A stretch of 64,000 nt of DNA from Closterium sp. Naga37s-1. Taxonomy: Eukaryota > Streptophyta > Zygnematophyceae > Desmidiales > Closteriaceae. The DNA lies in the NCBI GenBank assembly GCA_947471745.1, contig CANJKZ010000011.1, positions 682,001-746,000 on the forward strand. The letters are read 5' to 3'. Made by a program: the position numbers and the translations under genes. Below, piece by piece: positions 41,701 to 57,000 of this stretch. Each line of letters starts with the position of its first letter. Position 1 is the first letter of the stretch. Below the pieces are notes generated by a model that saw nothing but the letters and a program-made list of their open reading frames with translations, did no database searches and was not told the origin of the DNA.

Positions 41701-44700
41701 CAGTCATTGATTAGCCACGCAGTCATTGATTAGCCACGCAGTCATTGATTAGCCACGCAGTCATTGATTAGCCACGCAGTCATTGATTAGCCACGCAGTC
41801 ATTGATTAGCCACGCAGTCATTGATTAGCCACGCAGTCATTGATTAGCCGCGCAGTCATTGATTAGCCACAGTCATTGATTAGCCACGCAGTCATTGATT
41901 AGCCACGCAGTCATTGATTAGCCACGCAGTCATTGATTAGCCACGCAGTCATTGATTAGCCGCAGTCATTGATTAGCCACGCAGTCATTGATTAGCCACG
42001 CAGTCATTGATTAGCCACGCAGTCATTGATTAGCCACGCAGTCATTGATTAGCCACGCAGTCATTGATTAGCCGCAGTCATTGATTAGCCACGCAGTCAT
42101 TGATTAGCCACGCAGTCATTGATTAGCCACGCAGTCATTGATTAGCCACGCAGTCATTGATTAGCCACGCAGTCATTGATTAGCCACGCAGTCATTGATT
42201 AGCCACGCAGTCATTGATTAGCCACGCAGTCATTGATTAGCCACGCAGTCATTGATTAGCCACGCAGTCATTGATTAGCCACGCAGTCATTGATTAGCCA
42301 CGCAGTCATTGATTAGCCACGCAGTCATTGATTAGCCACGCAGTCATTGATTAGCCACGCAGTCATTGATTAGCCACGCAGTCATTGATTAGCCACGCAG
42401 TCATTGATTAGCCACGCAGTCATTGATTAGCCACGCAGTCATTGATTAGCCACGCAGTCATTGATTAGCCACGCAGTCATTGATTAGCCACGCAGTCATT
42501 GATTAGCCACGCAGTCATTGATTAGCCACGCAGTCATTGATTAGCCACGCAGTCATTGATTAGCCACGCAGTCATTGATTAGCCACGCAGTCATTGATTA
42601 GCCACGCAGTCATTGATTAGCCACGCAGTCATTGATTAGCCGCAGTCATTGATTAGCCACGCAGTCATTGATTAGCCGCAGTCATTGATTAGCCACAGTC
42701 ATTGATTAGCCACGCAGTCATTGATTAGCCACGCAGTCATTGATTAGCCACGCAGTCATTGATTAGCCACGCAGTCATTGATTAGCCACGCAGTCATTGA
42801 TTAGCCACGCAGTCATTGATTAGCCACGCAGTCATTGATTAGCCACGCAGTCATTGATTAGCCACGCAGTCATTGATTAGCCACGCAGTCATTGATTAGC
42901 CACGCAGTCATTGATTAGCCACGCAGTCATTGATTAGCCACGCAGTCATTGATTAGACGCAGTCATTGATTAGCCACGCAGTCATTGATTAGCCACGCAG
43001 TCATTGATTAGCCACGCAGTCATTGATTAGCCGCAGTCATTGATTAGCCACAGTCATTGATTAGCCACGCAGTCATTGATTAGCCACGCAGTCATTGATT
43101 AGCCACGCAGTCATTGATTAGCCACGCAGTCATTGATTAGCCACGCAGTCATTGATTAGCCACGCAGTCATTGATTAGCCACGCAGTCATTGATTAGCCA
43201 CGCAGTCATTGATTAGCCACGCAGTCATTGATTAGCCACGCAGTCATTGATTAGCCACGCAGTCATTGATTAGCCACGCAGTCATTGATTAGCCACGCAG
43301 TCATTGATTAGCCACGCAGTCATTGATTAGCCACGCAGTCATTGATTAGCCACGCAGTCATTGATTAGCCACGCAGTCATTGATTAGCCACGCAGTCATT
43401 GATTAGCCACGCAGTCATTGATTAGCCACGCAGTCATTGATTAGCCACGCAGTCATTGATTAGCCGCAGTCATTGATTAGCCACGCAGTCATTGATTAGC
43501 CGCAGTCATTGATTAGCCACAGTCATTGATTAGCCACGCAGTCATTGATTAGCCACGCAGTCATTGATTAGCCACGCAGTCATTGATTAGCCACGCAGTC
43601 ATTGATTAGCCACGCAGTCATTGATTAGCCACGCAGTCATTGATTAGCCACGCAGTCATTGATTAGCCACGCAGTCATTGATTAGCCACGCAGTCATTGA
43701 TTAGCCACGCAGTCATTGATTAGCCACGCAGTCATTGATTAGCCACGCAGTCATTGATTAGCCACGCAGTCATTGATTAGCCACGCAGTCATTGATTAGC
43801 CACGCAGTCATTGATTAGCCACGCAGTCATTGATTAGCCACGCAGTCATTGATTAGCCACGCAGTCATTGATTAGCCGCAGTCATTGATTAGCCACGCAG
43901 TCATTGATTAGCCGCAGTCATTGATTAGCCACAGTCATTGATTAGCCACGCAGTCATTGATTAGCCACGCAGTCATTGATTAGCCACGCAGTCATTGATT
44001 AGCCACGCAGTCATTGATTAGCCGCAGTCATTGATTAGCCACGCAGTCATTGATTAGCCACGCAGTCATTGATTAGCCACGCAGTCATTGATTAGCCACG
44101 CAGTCATTGATTAGCCACGCAGTCATTGATTAGCCACGCAGTCATTGATTAGCCACGCAGTCATTGATTAGCCACGCAGTCATTGATTAGCCACGCAGTC
44201 ATTGATTAGCCACGCAGTCATTGATTAGCCGCAGTCATTGATTAGCCACGCAGTCATTGATTAGCCGCAGTCATTGATTAGCCACAGTCATTGATTAGCC
44301 ACGCAGTCATTGATTAGCCACGCAGTCATTGATTAGCCACGCAGTCATTGATTAGCCACGCAGTCATTGATTAGCCGCAGTCATTGATTAGCCACGCAGT
44401 CATTGATTAGCCACGCAGTCATTGATTAGCCACGCAGTCATTGATTAGCCACGCAGTCATTGATTAGCCACGCAGTCATTGATTAGCCACGCAGTCATTG
44501 ATTAGCCACGCAGTCATTGATTAGCCACGCAGTCATTGATTAGCCACGCAGTCATTGATTAGCCACGCAGTCATTGATTAGCCACGCAGTCATTGATTAG
44601 CCACGCAGTCATTGATTAGCCACGCAGTCATTGATTAGCCACGCAGTCATTGATTAGCCACGCAGTCATTGATTAGCCACGCAGTCATTGATTAGCCACG

Positions 44701-47700
44701 CAGTCATTGATTAGCCACGCAGTCATTGATTAGCCACGCAGTCATTGATTAGCCACGCAGTCATTGATTAGCCACGCAGTCATTGATTAGCCACGCAGTC
44801 ATTGATTAGCCACGCAGTCATTGATTAGCCACGCAGTCATTGATTAGCCACGCAGTCATTGATTAGCCACGCAGTCATTGATTAGCCACGCAGTCATTGA
44901 TTAGCCACGCAGTCATTGATTAGCCACGCAGTCATTGATTAGCCACGCAGTCATTGATTAGCCACGCAGTCATTGATTAGCCACGCAGTCATTGATTAGC
45001 CACGCAGTCATTGATTAGCCACGCAGTCATTGATTAGCCACGCAGTCATTGATTAGCCGCAGTCATTGATTAGCCACGCAGTCATTGATTAGCCACGCAG
45101 TCATTGATTAGCCACGCAGTCATTGATTAGCCACGCAGTCATTGATTAGCCACGCAGTCATTGATTAGCCACGCAGTCATTGATTAGCCACGCAGTCATT
45201 GATTAGCCACGCAGTCATTGATTAGCCACGCAGTCATTGATTAGCCACGCAGTCATTGATTAGCCACGCAGTCATTGATTAGCCACAGTCATTGATTAGC
45301 CACGCAGTCATTGATTAGCCACGCAGTCATTGATTAGCCACGCAGTCATTGATTAGCCACGCAGTCATTGATTAGCCACGCAGTCATTGATTAGCCACGC
45401 AGTCATTGATTAGCCACGCAGTCATTGATTAGCCACGCAGTCATTGATTAGCCACGCAGTCATTGATTAGCCACGCAGTCATTGATTAGCCACGCAGTCA
45501 TTGATTAGCCACGCAGTCATTGATTAGCCACGCAGTCATTGATTAGCCACGCAGTCATTGATTAGCCACGCAGTCATTGATTAGCCACGCAGTCATTGAT
45601 TAGCCACGCAGTCATTGATTAGCCACGCAGTCATTGATTAGCCACAGTCATTGATTAGCCACGCAGTCATTGATTAGCCACGCAGTCATTGATTAGCCAC
45701 GCAGTCATTGATTAGCCACGCAGTCATTGATTAGCCACGCAGTCATTGATTAGCCGCAGTCATTGATTAGCCACGCAGTCATTGATTAGCCACGCAGTCA
45801 TTGATTAGCCACGCAGTCATTGATTAGCCGCAGTCATTGATTAGCCACGCAGTCATTGATTAGCCACGCAGTCATTGATTAGCCACGCAGTCATTGATTA
45901 GCCACGCAGTCATTGATTAGCCACGCAGTCATTGATTAGCCACGCAGTCATTGATTAGCCACGCAGTCATTGATTAGCCACGCAGTCATTGATTAGCCAC
46001 GCAGTCATTGATTAGCCACGCAGTCATTGATTAGCCACGCAGTCATTGATTAGCCACGCAGTCATTGATTAGCCACGCAGTCATTGATTAGCCACGCAGT
46101 CATTGATTAGCCACGCAGTCATTGATTAGCCACGCAGTCATTGATTAGCCACGCAGTCATTGATTAGCCACGCAGTCATTGATTAGCCACGCAGTCATTG
46201 ATTAGCCACGCAGTCATTGATTAGCCACGCAGTCATTGATTAGCCACGCAGTCATTGATTAGCCACGCAGTCATTGATTAGCCACGCAGTCATTGATTAG
46301 CCACGCAGTCATTGATTAGCCACGCAGTCATTGATTAGCCACGCAGTCATTGATTAGCCACGCAGTCATTGATTAGCCACGCAGTCATTGATTAGCCACG
46401 CAGTCATTGATTAGCCACGCAGTCATTGATTAGCCACGCAGTCATTGATTAGCCACGCAGTCATTGATTAGCCGCAGTCATTGATTAGCCACGCAGTCAT
46501 TGATTAGCCACGCAGTCATTGATTAGCCACGCAGTCATTGATTAGCCACGCAGTCATTGATTAGCCACGCAGTCATTGATTAGCCACGCAGTCATTGATT
46601 AGCCACGCAGTCATTGATTAGCCACGCAGTCATTGATTAGCCGCAGTCATTGATTAGCCACGCAGTCATTGATTAGCCACGCAGTCATTGATTAGCCACG
46701 CAGTCATTGATTAGCCACGCAGTCATTGATTAGCCACGCAGTCATTGATTAGCCACGCAGTCATTGATTAGCCACGCAGTCATTGATTAGCCACGCAGTC
46801 ATTGATTAGCCACGCAGTCATTGATTAGCCACGCAGTCATTGATTAGCCACGCAGTCATTGATTAGCCACGCAGTCATTGATTAGCCACGCAGTCATTGA
46901 TTAGCCACGCAGTCATTGATTAGCCACGCAGTCATTGATTAGCCACGCAGTCATTGATTAGCCACGCAGTCATTGATTAGCCACGCAGTCATTGATTAGC
47001 CACGCAGTCATTGATTAGCCACGCAGTCATTGATTAGCCGCAGTCATTGATTAGCCACGCAGTCATTGATTAGCCACGCAGTCATTGATTAGCCACGCAG
47101 TCATTGATTAGCCACGCAGTCATTGATTAGCCACGCAGTCATTGATTAGCCACGCAGTCATTGATTAGCCGCAGTCATTGATTAGCCACGCAGTCATTGA
47201 TTAGCCGCAGTCATTGATTAGCCACGCAGTCATTGATTAGCCGCAGTCATTGATTAGCCACGCAGTCATTGATTAGCCACGCAGTCATTGATTAGCCACG
47301 CAGTCATTGATTAGCCACGCAGTCATTGATTAGCCACGCAGTCATTGATTAGCCACGCAGTCATTGATTAGCCACGCAGTCATTGATTAGCCACGCAGTC
47401 ATTGATTAGCCACGCAGTCATTGATTAGCCACGCAGTCATTGATTAGCCACGCAGTCATTGATTAGCCACGCAGTCATTGATTAGCCACGCAGTCATTGA
47501 TTAGCCACGCAGTCATTGATTAGCCACGCAGTCATTGATTAGCCACGCAGTCATTGATTAGCCACGCAGTCATTGATTAGCCACGCAGTCATTGATTAGC
47601 CACGCAGTCATTGATTAGCCACAGTCATTGATTAGCCACGCAGTCATTGATTAGCCACGCAGTCATTGATTAGCCACGCAGTCATTGATTAGCCACGCAG

Positions 47701-49430
47701 TCATTGATTAGCCGCAGTCATTGATTAGCCACGCAGTCATTGATTAGCCACGCAGTCATTGATTAGCCACGCAGTCATTGATTAGCCACGCAGTCATTGA
47801 TTAGCCACGCAGTCATTGATTAGCCACGCAGTCATTGATTAGCCACGCAGTCATTGATTAGCCACGCAGTCATTGATTAGCCACGCAGTCATTGATTAGC
47901 CACGCAGTCATTGATTAGCCACGCAGTCATTGATTAGCCACGCAGTCATTGATTAGCCACGCAGTCATTGATTAGCCACGCAGTCATTGATTAGCCACGC
48001 AGTCATTGATTAGCCACGCAGTCATTGATTAGCCACGCAGTCATTGATTAGCCACGCAGTCATTGATTAGCCACGCAGTCATTGATTAGCCACGCAGTCA
48101 TTGATTAGCCACGCAGTCATTGATTAGCCACGCAGTCATTGATTAGCCACGCAGTCATTGATTAGCCACGCAGTCATTGATTAGCCACGCAGTCATTGAT
48201 TAGCCACGCAGTCATTGATTAGCCACGCAGTCATTGATTAGCCACGCAGTCATTGATTAGCCACGCAGTCATTGATTAGCCACGCAGTCATTGATTAGCC
48301 ACGCAGTCATTGATTAGCCACGCAGTCATTGATTAGCCACGCAGTCATTGATTAGCCACGCAGTCATTGATTAGCCACGCAGTCATTGATTAGCCACGCA
48401 GTCATTGATTAGCCACGCAGTCATTGATTAGCCACGCAGTCATTGATTAGCCACGCAGTCATTGATTAGCCACGCAGTCATTGATTAGCCACGCAGTCAT
48501 TGATTAGCCACGCAGTCATTGATTAGCCACGCAGTCATTGATTAGCCACGCAGTCATTGATTAGCCACGCAGTCATTGATTAGCCACGCAGTCATTGATT
48601 AGCCACGCAGTCATTGATTAGCCACGCAGTCATTGATTAGCCACGCAGTCATTGATTAGCCACGCAGTCATTGATTAGCCACGCAGTCATTGATTAGCCA
48701 CGCAGTCATTGATTAGCCACGCAGTCATTGATTAGCCACGCAGTCATTGATTAGCCACGCAGTCATTGATTAGCCACGCAGTCATTGATTAGCCACGCAG
48801 TCATTGATTAGCCACGCAGTCATTGATTAGCCACGCAGTCATTGATTAGCCACGCAGTCATTGATTAGCCACGCAGTCATTGATTAGCCACGCAGTCATT
48901 GATTAGCCACGCAGTCATTGATTAGCCACGCAGTCATTGATTAGCCACGCAGTCATTGATTAGCCACGCAGTCATTGATTAGCCACGCAGTCATTGATTA
49001 GCCACGCAGTCATTGATTAGCCACGCAGTCATTGATTAGCCACGCAGTCATTGATTAGCCACGCAGTCATTGATTAGCCACGCAGTCATTGATTAGCCAC
49101 GCAGTCATTGATTAGCCACGCAGTCATTGATTAGCCACGCAGTCATTGATTAGCCGCAGTCATTGATTAGCCACGCAGTCATTGATTAGCCACGCAGTCA
49201 TTGATTAGCCACGCAGTCATTGATTAGCCACGCAGTCATTGATTAGCCACGCAGTCATTGATTAGCCACGCAGTCATTGATTAGCCACGCAGTCATTGAT
49301 TAGCCACGCAGTCATTGATTAGCCACAGTCATTGATTAGCCACGCAGTCATTGATTAGCCACGCAGTCATTGATTAGCCACGCAGTCATTGATTAGCCAC
49401 GCAGTCATTGATTAGCCACGCAGTCATTGA
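32760..49430. repeat. 19-bp satellite, homogeneous interior with 17-bp short monomers
   Basis: About 880 monomers close to consensus. The main variation is two 2-bp deletions giving 17-bp monomers: AGCCGCAGTCATTGATT (AC lost) and AGCCACAGTCATTGATT (GC lost). From about 35.5 kb these appear in recurring arrangements, for example GCCGCAG, normal, GCCGCAG, CCACAG. The CCACAG form occurs at 42691 and 43046 (355 bp) and at 43927 and 44280 (353 bp). A few GTGATT and GATCAG forms cluster at 35.8 kb. Confidence 0.96.
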
Positions 49431-52400
49431 TTAGCCGCAGTCATTGATTAGCCACGCAGTCATTGATTAGCCGCAGTCATTGATTAGCCACGCAGTCATT
49501 GATTAGCCGCAGTCATTGATTAGCCACGCAGTCATTGATTAGCCACGCGGTCATTGATTAGCCGCGCGGTCATTGATTAGCCACGCAGTGATTGATTAGC
49601 CACGCAGTGATTGATTAGCCACGCAGTCATGGATTAGCCACGCAGTCATTGATTAGCCACGCGGTGATTGATTAGCCACGCAGTGATTGATTAGCCACGC
49701 AGTCATTGATTAGCCACGCAGTCATTGATTAGCCACGCAGTCATTGATTAGCCACGCAGTCATTGATTAGCCACGCAGTCATTGATTAGCCACGCAGTCA
49801 TTGATTAGCCACGCAGTCATTGATTAGCCGCAGTCATTGATTAGCCACGCAGTCATTGATTAGCCGCAGTCATTGATTAGCCACAGTCATTGATTAGCCA
49901 CGCAGTCATTGATTAGCCACGCAGTCATTGATTAGTCACGCAGTCATTGATTAGCCACGCAGTCATTGATTAGCCGCAGTCATTGATTAGCCACGCAGTC
50001 ATTGATTAGCCACGCAGTCATTGATTAGCCACGCAGTCATTGATTAGCCACGCAGTCATTGATTAGCCACGCAGTCATTGATTAGCCGCAGTCATTGATT
50101 AGCCACGCAGTCATTGATTAGCCACGCAGTCATTGATTAGCCACGCAGTCATTGATTAGCCACGCAGTCATTGATTAGCCACGCAGTCATTGATTAGCCA
50201 CGCAGTCATTGATTAGCCACGCAGTCATTGATTAGCCACGCAGTCATTGATTAGCCACGCAGTCATTGATTAGCCACGCAGTCATTGATTAGCCACGCAG
50301 TGATTGATTAGCCACGCAGTGATTGATTAGCCACGCAGTCATTGATTAGCCACGCAGTGATTGATTAGCCACGCAGTCATTGATTAGCCACGCAGTGATT
50401 GATTAGCCACGCAGTCATTGATTAGCCACGCAGTTATTGATTAGCCACGCAGTCATTGATTAGCCATGCAGTCATTGATTAGCCACGCAGTCATTGATTA
50501 GCCACGCAGTCATTGATTAGCCACGCAGTCATTGATTAGCCACGCAGTCATTGATTAGCCACGCAGTCATTGATTAGCCACGCAGTCATTGATTAGCCAC
50601 GCAGTTTTTGATTAGCCACGCAGTCATTGATTAGCCACGCAGTCATTGATTAGCCGCAGTCATTGATTAGCCACGCAGTCATTGATTAGCCACGCAGTCA
50701 TTGATTAGCCACGCAGTCATTGATTAGCCACGCAGTCATTGATTAGCCACGCAGTCATTGATTAGCCACGCAGTTTTTGATTAGCCACGCAGTCATTGAT
50801 TAGCCACGCAGTCATTGATTAGCCGCAGTCATTGATTAGCCACGCAGTCATTGATTAGCCGCAGTCATTGATTAGCCACAGTCATTGATTAGCCACGCAG
50901 TCATTGATTAGCCACGCAGTCATTGATTAGCCACGCAGTCATTGATTAGCCACGCAGTCATTGATTAGCCACGCAGTCATTGATTAGCCACGCAGTCATT
51001 GATTAGCCACGCAGTCATTGATTAGCCACGCAGTCATTGATTAGCCACGCAGTCATTGATTAGCCACGCAGTCATTGATTAGCCACGCAGTCATTGATTA
51101 GCCACGCAGTCATTGATTAGCCACGCAGTCATTGATTAGCCACGCAGTCATTGATTAGACGCAGTCATTGATTAGCCACGCAGTCATTGATTAGCCACGC
51201 AGTCATTGATTAGCCACGCAGTCATTGATTAGCCGCAGTCATTGATTAGCCACAGTCATTGATTAGCCACGCAGTCATTGATTAGCCACGCAGTCATTGA
51301 TTAGCCACGCAGTCATTGATTAGTCACGCAGTCATTGATTAGCCACGCAGTCATTGATTAGCCGCAGTCATTGATTAGCCACGCAGTCATTGATTAGCCG
51401 CAGTCATTGATTAGCCACGCAGTCATTGATTAGCCGCAGTCATTGATTAGCCACGCAGTCATTGATTAGCCACGCGGTCATTGATCAGCCGCGCGGTCAT
51501 TGATTAGCCACGCAGTCATTGATTAGCCACGCAGTCATTGATTAGCCACGCAGTCATTGATTAGCCACGCAGTCATTGATTAGCCACGCAGTCATTGATT
51601 AGCCACGCAGTGATTGATTAGCCACGCAGTCATTGATTAGCCACGCAGTCATTGATTAGCCACGCAGTCATTGATTAGCCACGCAGTCATTGATTAGCCA
51701 CGCAGTCATTGATTAGCCACGCAGTCATTGATTAGCCACGCAGTCATTGATTAGCCGCAGTCATTGATTAGCCACGCAGTCATTGATTAGCCACGCAGTC
51801 ATTGATTAGCCGCGCGGTCATTGATTAGCCACGCAGTGATTGATTAGCCACGCAGTGATTGATTAGCCACGCAGTCATTGATTAGCCACGCAGTCATTGA
51901 TTAGCCACGCAGTGATTGATTAGCCACGCAGTGATTGATTAGCCACGCAGTCATTGATTATCCACGCAGTCATTGATTAGCCACGCAGTCATTGATTAGC
52001 CACGCAGTCATTGATTAGCCACGCAGTCATTGATTAGCCACGCAGTCATTGATTAGCCACGCAGTCATTGATTAGCCGCAGTCATTGATTAGCCACGCAG
52101 TCATTGATTAGCCGCAGTCATTGATTAGCCACAGTCATTGATTAGCCACGCAGTCATTGATTAGCCACGCAGTCATTGATTAGCCACGCAGTCATTGATT
52201 AGCCACGCAGTCATTGATTAGCCGCAGTCATTGATTAGCCACGCAGTCATTGATTAGCCACGCAGTCATTGATTAGCCACGCAGTCATTGATTAGCCACG
52301 CAGTCATTGATTAGCCACGCAGTCATTGATTAGCCGCAGTCATTGATTAGCCACGCAGTCATTGATTAGCCACGCGGTCATTGATTAGCCACGCAGTCAT

Positions 52401-55400
52401 TGATTAGCCACGCAGTCATTGATTATCCACGCAGTCATTGATTATCCACGCAGTCATTGATTAGCCACGCAGTCATTGATTAGCCACGCAGTCATTGATT
52501 AGCCACGCAGTCATTGATTAGCCACGCAGTCATTGATTAGCCACGCAGTCATTGATTAGCCACGCAGTGATTGATTAGCCACGCAGTCATTGATTAGCCA
52601 CGCAGTGATTGATTAGCCACGCAGTCATTGATTAGCCACGCAGTCATTGATTAGCCACGCAGTCATTGATTAGCCACGCAGTCATTGATTAGCCACGCAG
52701 TCATTGATTAGCCACGCAGTCATTGATTAGCCACGCAGTCATTGATTAGCCACGCAGTCATTGATTAGCCACGCAGTCATTGATTAGCCACGCAGTCATT
52801 GATTAGCCACGCAGTCATTGATTAGCCACGCAGTCATTGATTTGATTAGCCACGCAGTCATTGATTAGCCACGCAGTCATTGATTAGCCACGCAGTCATT
52901 GATTAGCCACGCAGTCATTGATTAGCCACGCAGTCATTGATTAGCCACGCAGTCATTGATTAGCCACGCAGTCATTGATTAGCCACGCAGTCATTGATTA
53001 GCCACGCAGTTTTTGATTAGCCACGCAGTCATTGATTAGCCACGCAGTCATTGATTAGCCGCAGTCATTGATTAGCCACGCAGTCATTGATTAGCCGCAG
53101 TCATTGATTAGCCACAGTCATTGATTAGCCACGCAGTCATTGATTAGCCACGCAGTCATTGATTAGCCACGCAGTCATTGATTAGCCACGCAGTCATTGA
53201 TTAGCCACGCAGTCATTGATTAGCCACGCAGTCATTGATTAGCCACGCAGTCATTGATTAGCCACGCAGTCATTGATTAAACACGCAGTCATTGATTAGC
53301 CACGCAGTCATTGATTAGCCACGCAGTCATTGATTAGCCACGCAGTCATTGATTAGCCACGCAGTCATTGATTAGACGCAGTCATTGATTAGCCACGCAG
53401 TCATTGATTAGCCACGCAGTCATTGATTAGCCACGCAGTCATTGATTAGCCGCAGTCATTGATTAGCCACAGTCATTGATTAGCCACGCAGTCATTGATT
53501 AGCCACGCAGTCATTGATTAGCCACGCAGTCATTGATTAGTCACGCAGTCATTGATTAGCCACGCAGTCATTGTTTAGCCGCAGTCATTGATTAGCCACG
53601 CAGTCATTGATTAGCCGCAGTCATTGATTAGCCACGCAGTCATTGATTAGCCGCAGTCATTGATTAGCCACGCAGTCATTGATTAGCCACGCGGTCATAG
53701 ATTAGCCGCGCGGTCATTGATTAGCCACGCAGTGATTGATTAGCCACGCAGTGATTGATTAGCCACGCAGTCATGGATTAGCCACGCAGTCATTGATTAG
53801 CCACGCGGTGATTGATTAGCCACGCAGTGATTGATTAGCCACGCAGTCATTGATTAGCCACGCAGTGATTGATTAGCCACGCAGTCATTGATTAGCCACG
53901 AAGTGATTGATTAGCCACGCAGTCATTGATTAGCCACGCAGTCATTGATTAGCCACGCAGTCATTGATTAGCCGCAGTCATTGATTAGCCACGCAGTCAT
54001 TGATTAGCCACGCAGTCATTGATTAGCCGCGCAGTCATTGATTAGCCACGCAGTGATTGATTAGCCACGCAGTCATTGATTAGCCACGCAGTCATTGATT
54101 AGCCACGCAGTCATTGATTAGCCACGCAGTCATTGATTAGCCACGCAGTCATTGATTAGCCACGCAGTCATTGATTAGCCACGCAGTCATTGATTAGCCA
54201 CGCAGTCATTGATTAGCCACGCAGTCATTGATTAGCCACGCAGTCATTGATTAGCCACGCAGTCATTGATTAGCCACGCAGTCATTGATTAGCCGCAGTC
54301 ATTGATTAGCCACGCAGTCATTGATTAGCCGCAGTCATTGATTAGCCACAGTCATTGATTAGCCACGCAGTCATTGATTAGCCACGCAGTCATTGATTAG
54401 CCACGCAGTCATTGATTAGCCACGCAGTCATTGATTAGCCGCAGTCATTGATTAGCCACGCAGTCATTGATTAGCCACGCAGTCATTGATTAGCCACGCA
54501 GTCATTGATTAGCCACGCAGTCATTGATTAGCCACGCAGTCATTGATTAGCCGCAGTCATTGATTAGCCACGCAGTCATTGATTAGCCACGCAGTCATTG
54601 ATTAGCCACGCAGTCATTGATTAGCCACGCAGTCATTGATTAGCCACGCAGTCATTGATTAGCCACGCAGTCATTGATTAGCCACGCAGTCATTGATTAG
54701 CCACGCGGTCATTGATTAGCCACGCGGTCATTGATTAGCCACGCGGTGATTGATTAGCCACGGCAGGATTGATTAGCCACGCAGTCATTGATTAGCCACG
54801 CAGTGATTGATTAGCCACGCAGTCATTGATTAGCCACGCCAGTGATTGATTAGCCACGCAGTCCATTGATTGCCACGCAGTTATTGATTAGCCACGCAGT
54901 CATTGATTAGCCATGCAGTCATTGATTAGCCACGCAGTCATTGATTAGCCACGCAGTCATTGATTAGCCACGCAGTCATTGATTAGCCACGCAAGTCATT
55001 GATTAGCCACGCAGTCATTGATTAGCCACGCAGTCATTGATTAGCCACGCAGTTTTTGATTAGCCACGCAGTCATTGATTAGCCACGCAGTCATTGATTA
55101 GCCGCAGTCATTGATTAGCCACGCAGTCATTGATTAGCCACGCAGTCATTGATTAGCCACGCAGTCATTGATTAGCCACGCAGTCATTGATTAGCCACGC
55201 AGTCATTGATTAGCCACGCAGTTTTTGATTAGCACGCAGTCATTGATTAGCCACGCAGTCATTGATTAGCCGCAGTCATTGATTAGCCACGCAGTCATTG
55301 ATTAGCCGCAGTCATTGATTAGCCACAGTCATTGATTAGCCACGCAGTCATTGATTAGCCACGCAGTCATTGATTAGCCACGCAGTCATTGATTAGCCAC

Positions 55401-57000
55401 GCAGTCATTGATTAGCCACGCAGTCATTGATTAGCCACGCAGTCATTGATTAGCCACGCAGTCATTGATTAGCCACGCAGTCATTGATTAAACACGCAGT
55501 CATTGATTAGCCACGCAGTCATTGATTAGCCACGCAGTCATTGATTAGCCACGCAGTCATTGATTAGCCACGCAGTCATTGATTAGACGCAGTCATTGAT
55601 TAGCCACGCAGTCATTGATTAGCCACGCAGTCATTGATTAGCCACGCAGTCATTGATTAGCCGCAGTCATTGATTAGCCACAGTCATTGATTAGCCACGC
55701 AGTCATTGATTAGCCACGCAGTCATTGATTAGCCACGCAGTCATTGATTAGTCACGCAGTCATTGATTAGCCACGCAGTCATTGTTTAGCCGCAGTCATT
55801 GATTAGCCACGCAGTCATTGATTAGCCGCAGTCATTGATTAGCCACGCAGTCATTGATTAGCCGCAGTCATTGATCAGCCACGCAGTCATTGATCAGCCA
55901 CGCGGTCATAGATCAGCCGCGCGGTCATTGATCAGCCACGCAGTGATTGATCAGCCACGCAGTGATTGATTAGCCACGCAGTCATGGATTAGCCACGCAG
56001 TCATTGATTAGCCACGCGGTGATTGATTAGCCACGCAGTGATTGATTAGCCACGTAGTCATTGATTAGCCACGCAGTGATTGATTAGCCACGCAGTCATT
56101 GATTAGCCACGAAGTGATTGATTAGCCACGCAGTCATTGATTAGCCACGCAGTTATTGATTAGCCACGCAGTCATTGATTAGCCATGCAGTCATTGATTA
56201 GCCACGCAGTCATTGATTAGCCACGCAGTCATTGATTAGCCACGCAGTCATTGATTGGCCACGCAGTCATTGATTAGCCACGCAGTCATTGATTAGCCAC
56301 GCAGTCATTGATTAGCCGCAGTCATTGATTAGCCGCAGTCATTGATTAGCCACGCGGTCATTGATTAGCCACGCAGTCATTGATTAGCCACGCAGTCATT
56401 GATTAGCCACGCAGTCATTGATTAGTCACGCAGTCATTGATTAGCCACGCAGTCATTGATTAGCCGCAGTCATTGATTAGCCACGCAGTCATTGATTAGC
56501 CGCAGTCATTGATCAGCCACGCAGTCATTGATCAGCCACGCGGTCATAGATCAGCCGCGCGGTCATTGATCAGCCACGCAGTGATTGATCAGCCACGCAG
56601 TGATTGATTAGCCACGCAGTCATGGATTAGCCACGCAGTCATTGATTAGCCACGCGGTGATTGATTAGCCACGCAGTGATTGATTAGCCACGCAGTCATT
56701 GATTAGCCACGCAGTGATTGATTAGCCACGCAGTCATTGATTAGCCACGCAGTGATTGATTAGCCACGCAGTCATTGATTAGCCACGCAGTTATTGATTA
56801 GCCACGCAGTCATTGATTAGCCATGCAGTCATTGATTAGCCACGCAGTCATTGATTAGCCACGCAGTCATTGATTAGCCACGCAGTCATTGATTAGCCAC
56901 GCAGTCATTGATTAGCCACGCAGTCATTGATTAGCCACGCAGTCATTGATTAGCATGCAGTTTTTGATTAGCACGCAGTCATTGATTAGCCACGCAGTCA
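49430..57000. repeat. 19-bp satellite with about 2.2-kb higher-order repeat
   Basis: The short-monomer marker CCACAGTC recurs at 50874, 53110, 55321 and 57551 (spacings 2236, 2211, 2230) with a companion at about +355 (51248, 53465, 55676). The marker TTAAACACG lies 167 bp after CCACAG in two of these blocks (53277, 55488), and GCGGTCATAGAT recurs at 53690 and 55901, again 2211 bp. The rare CAGTTTTTGATT pair (169 bp apart) at 50601/50770 recurs at 55049/55218. Confidence 0.95.
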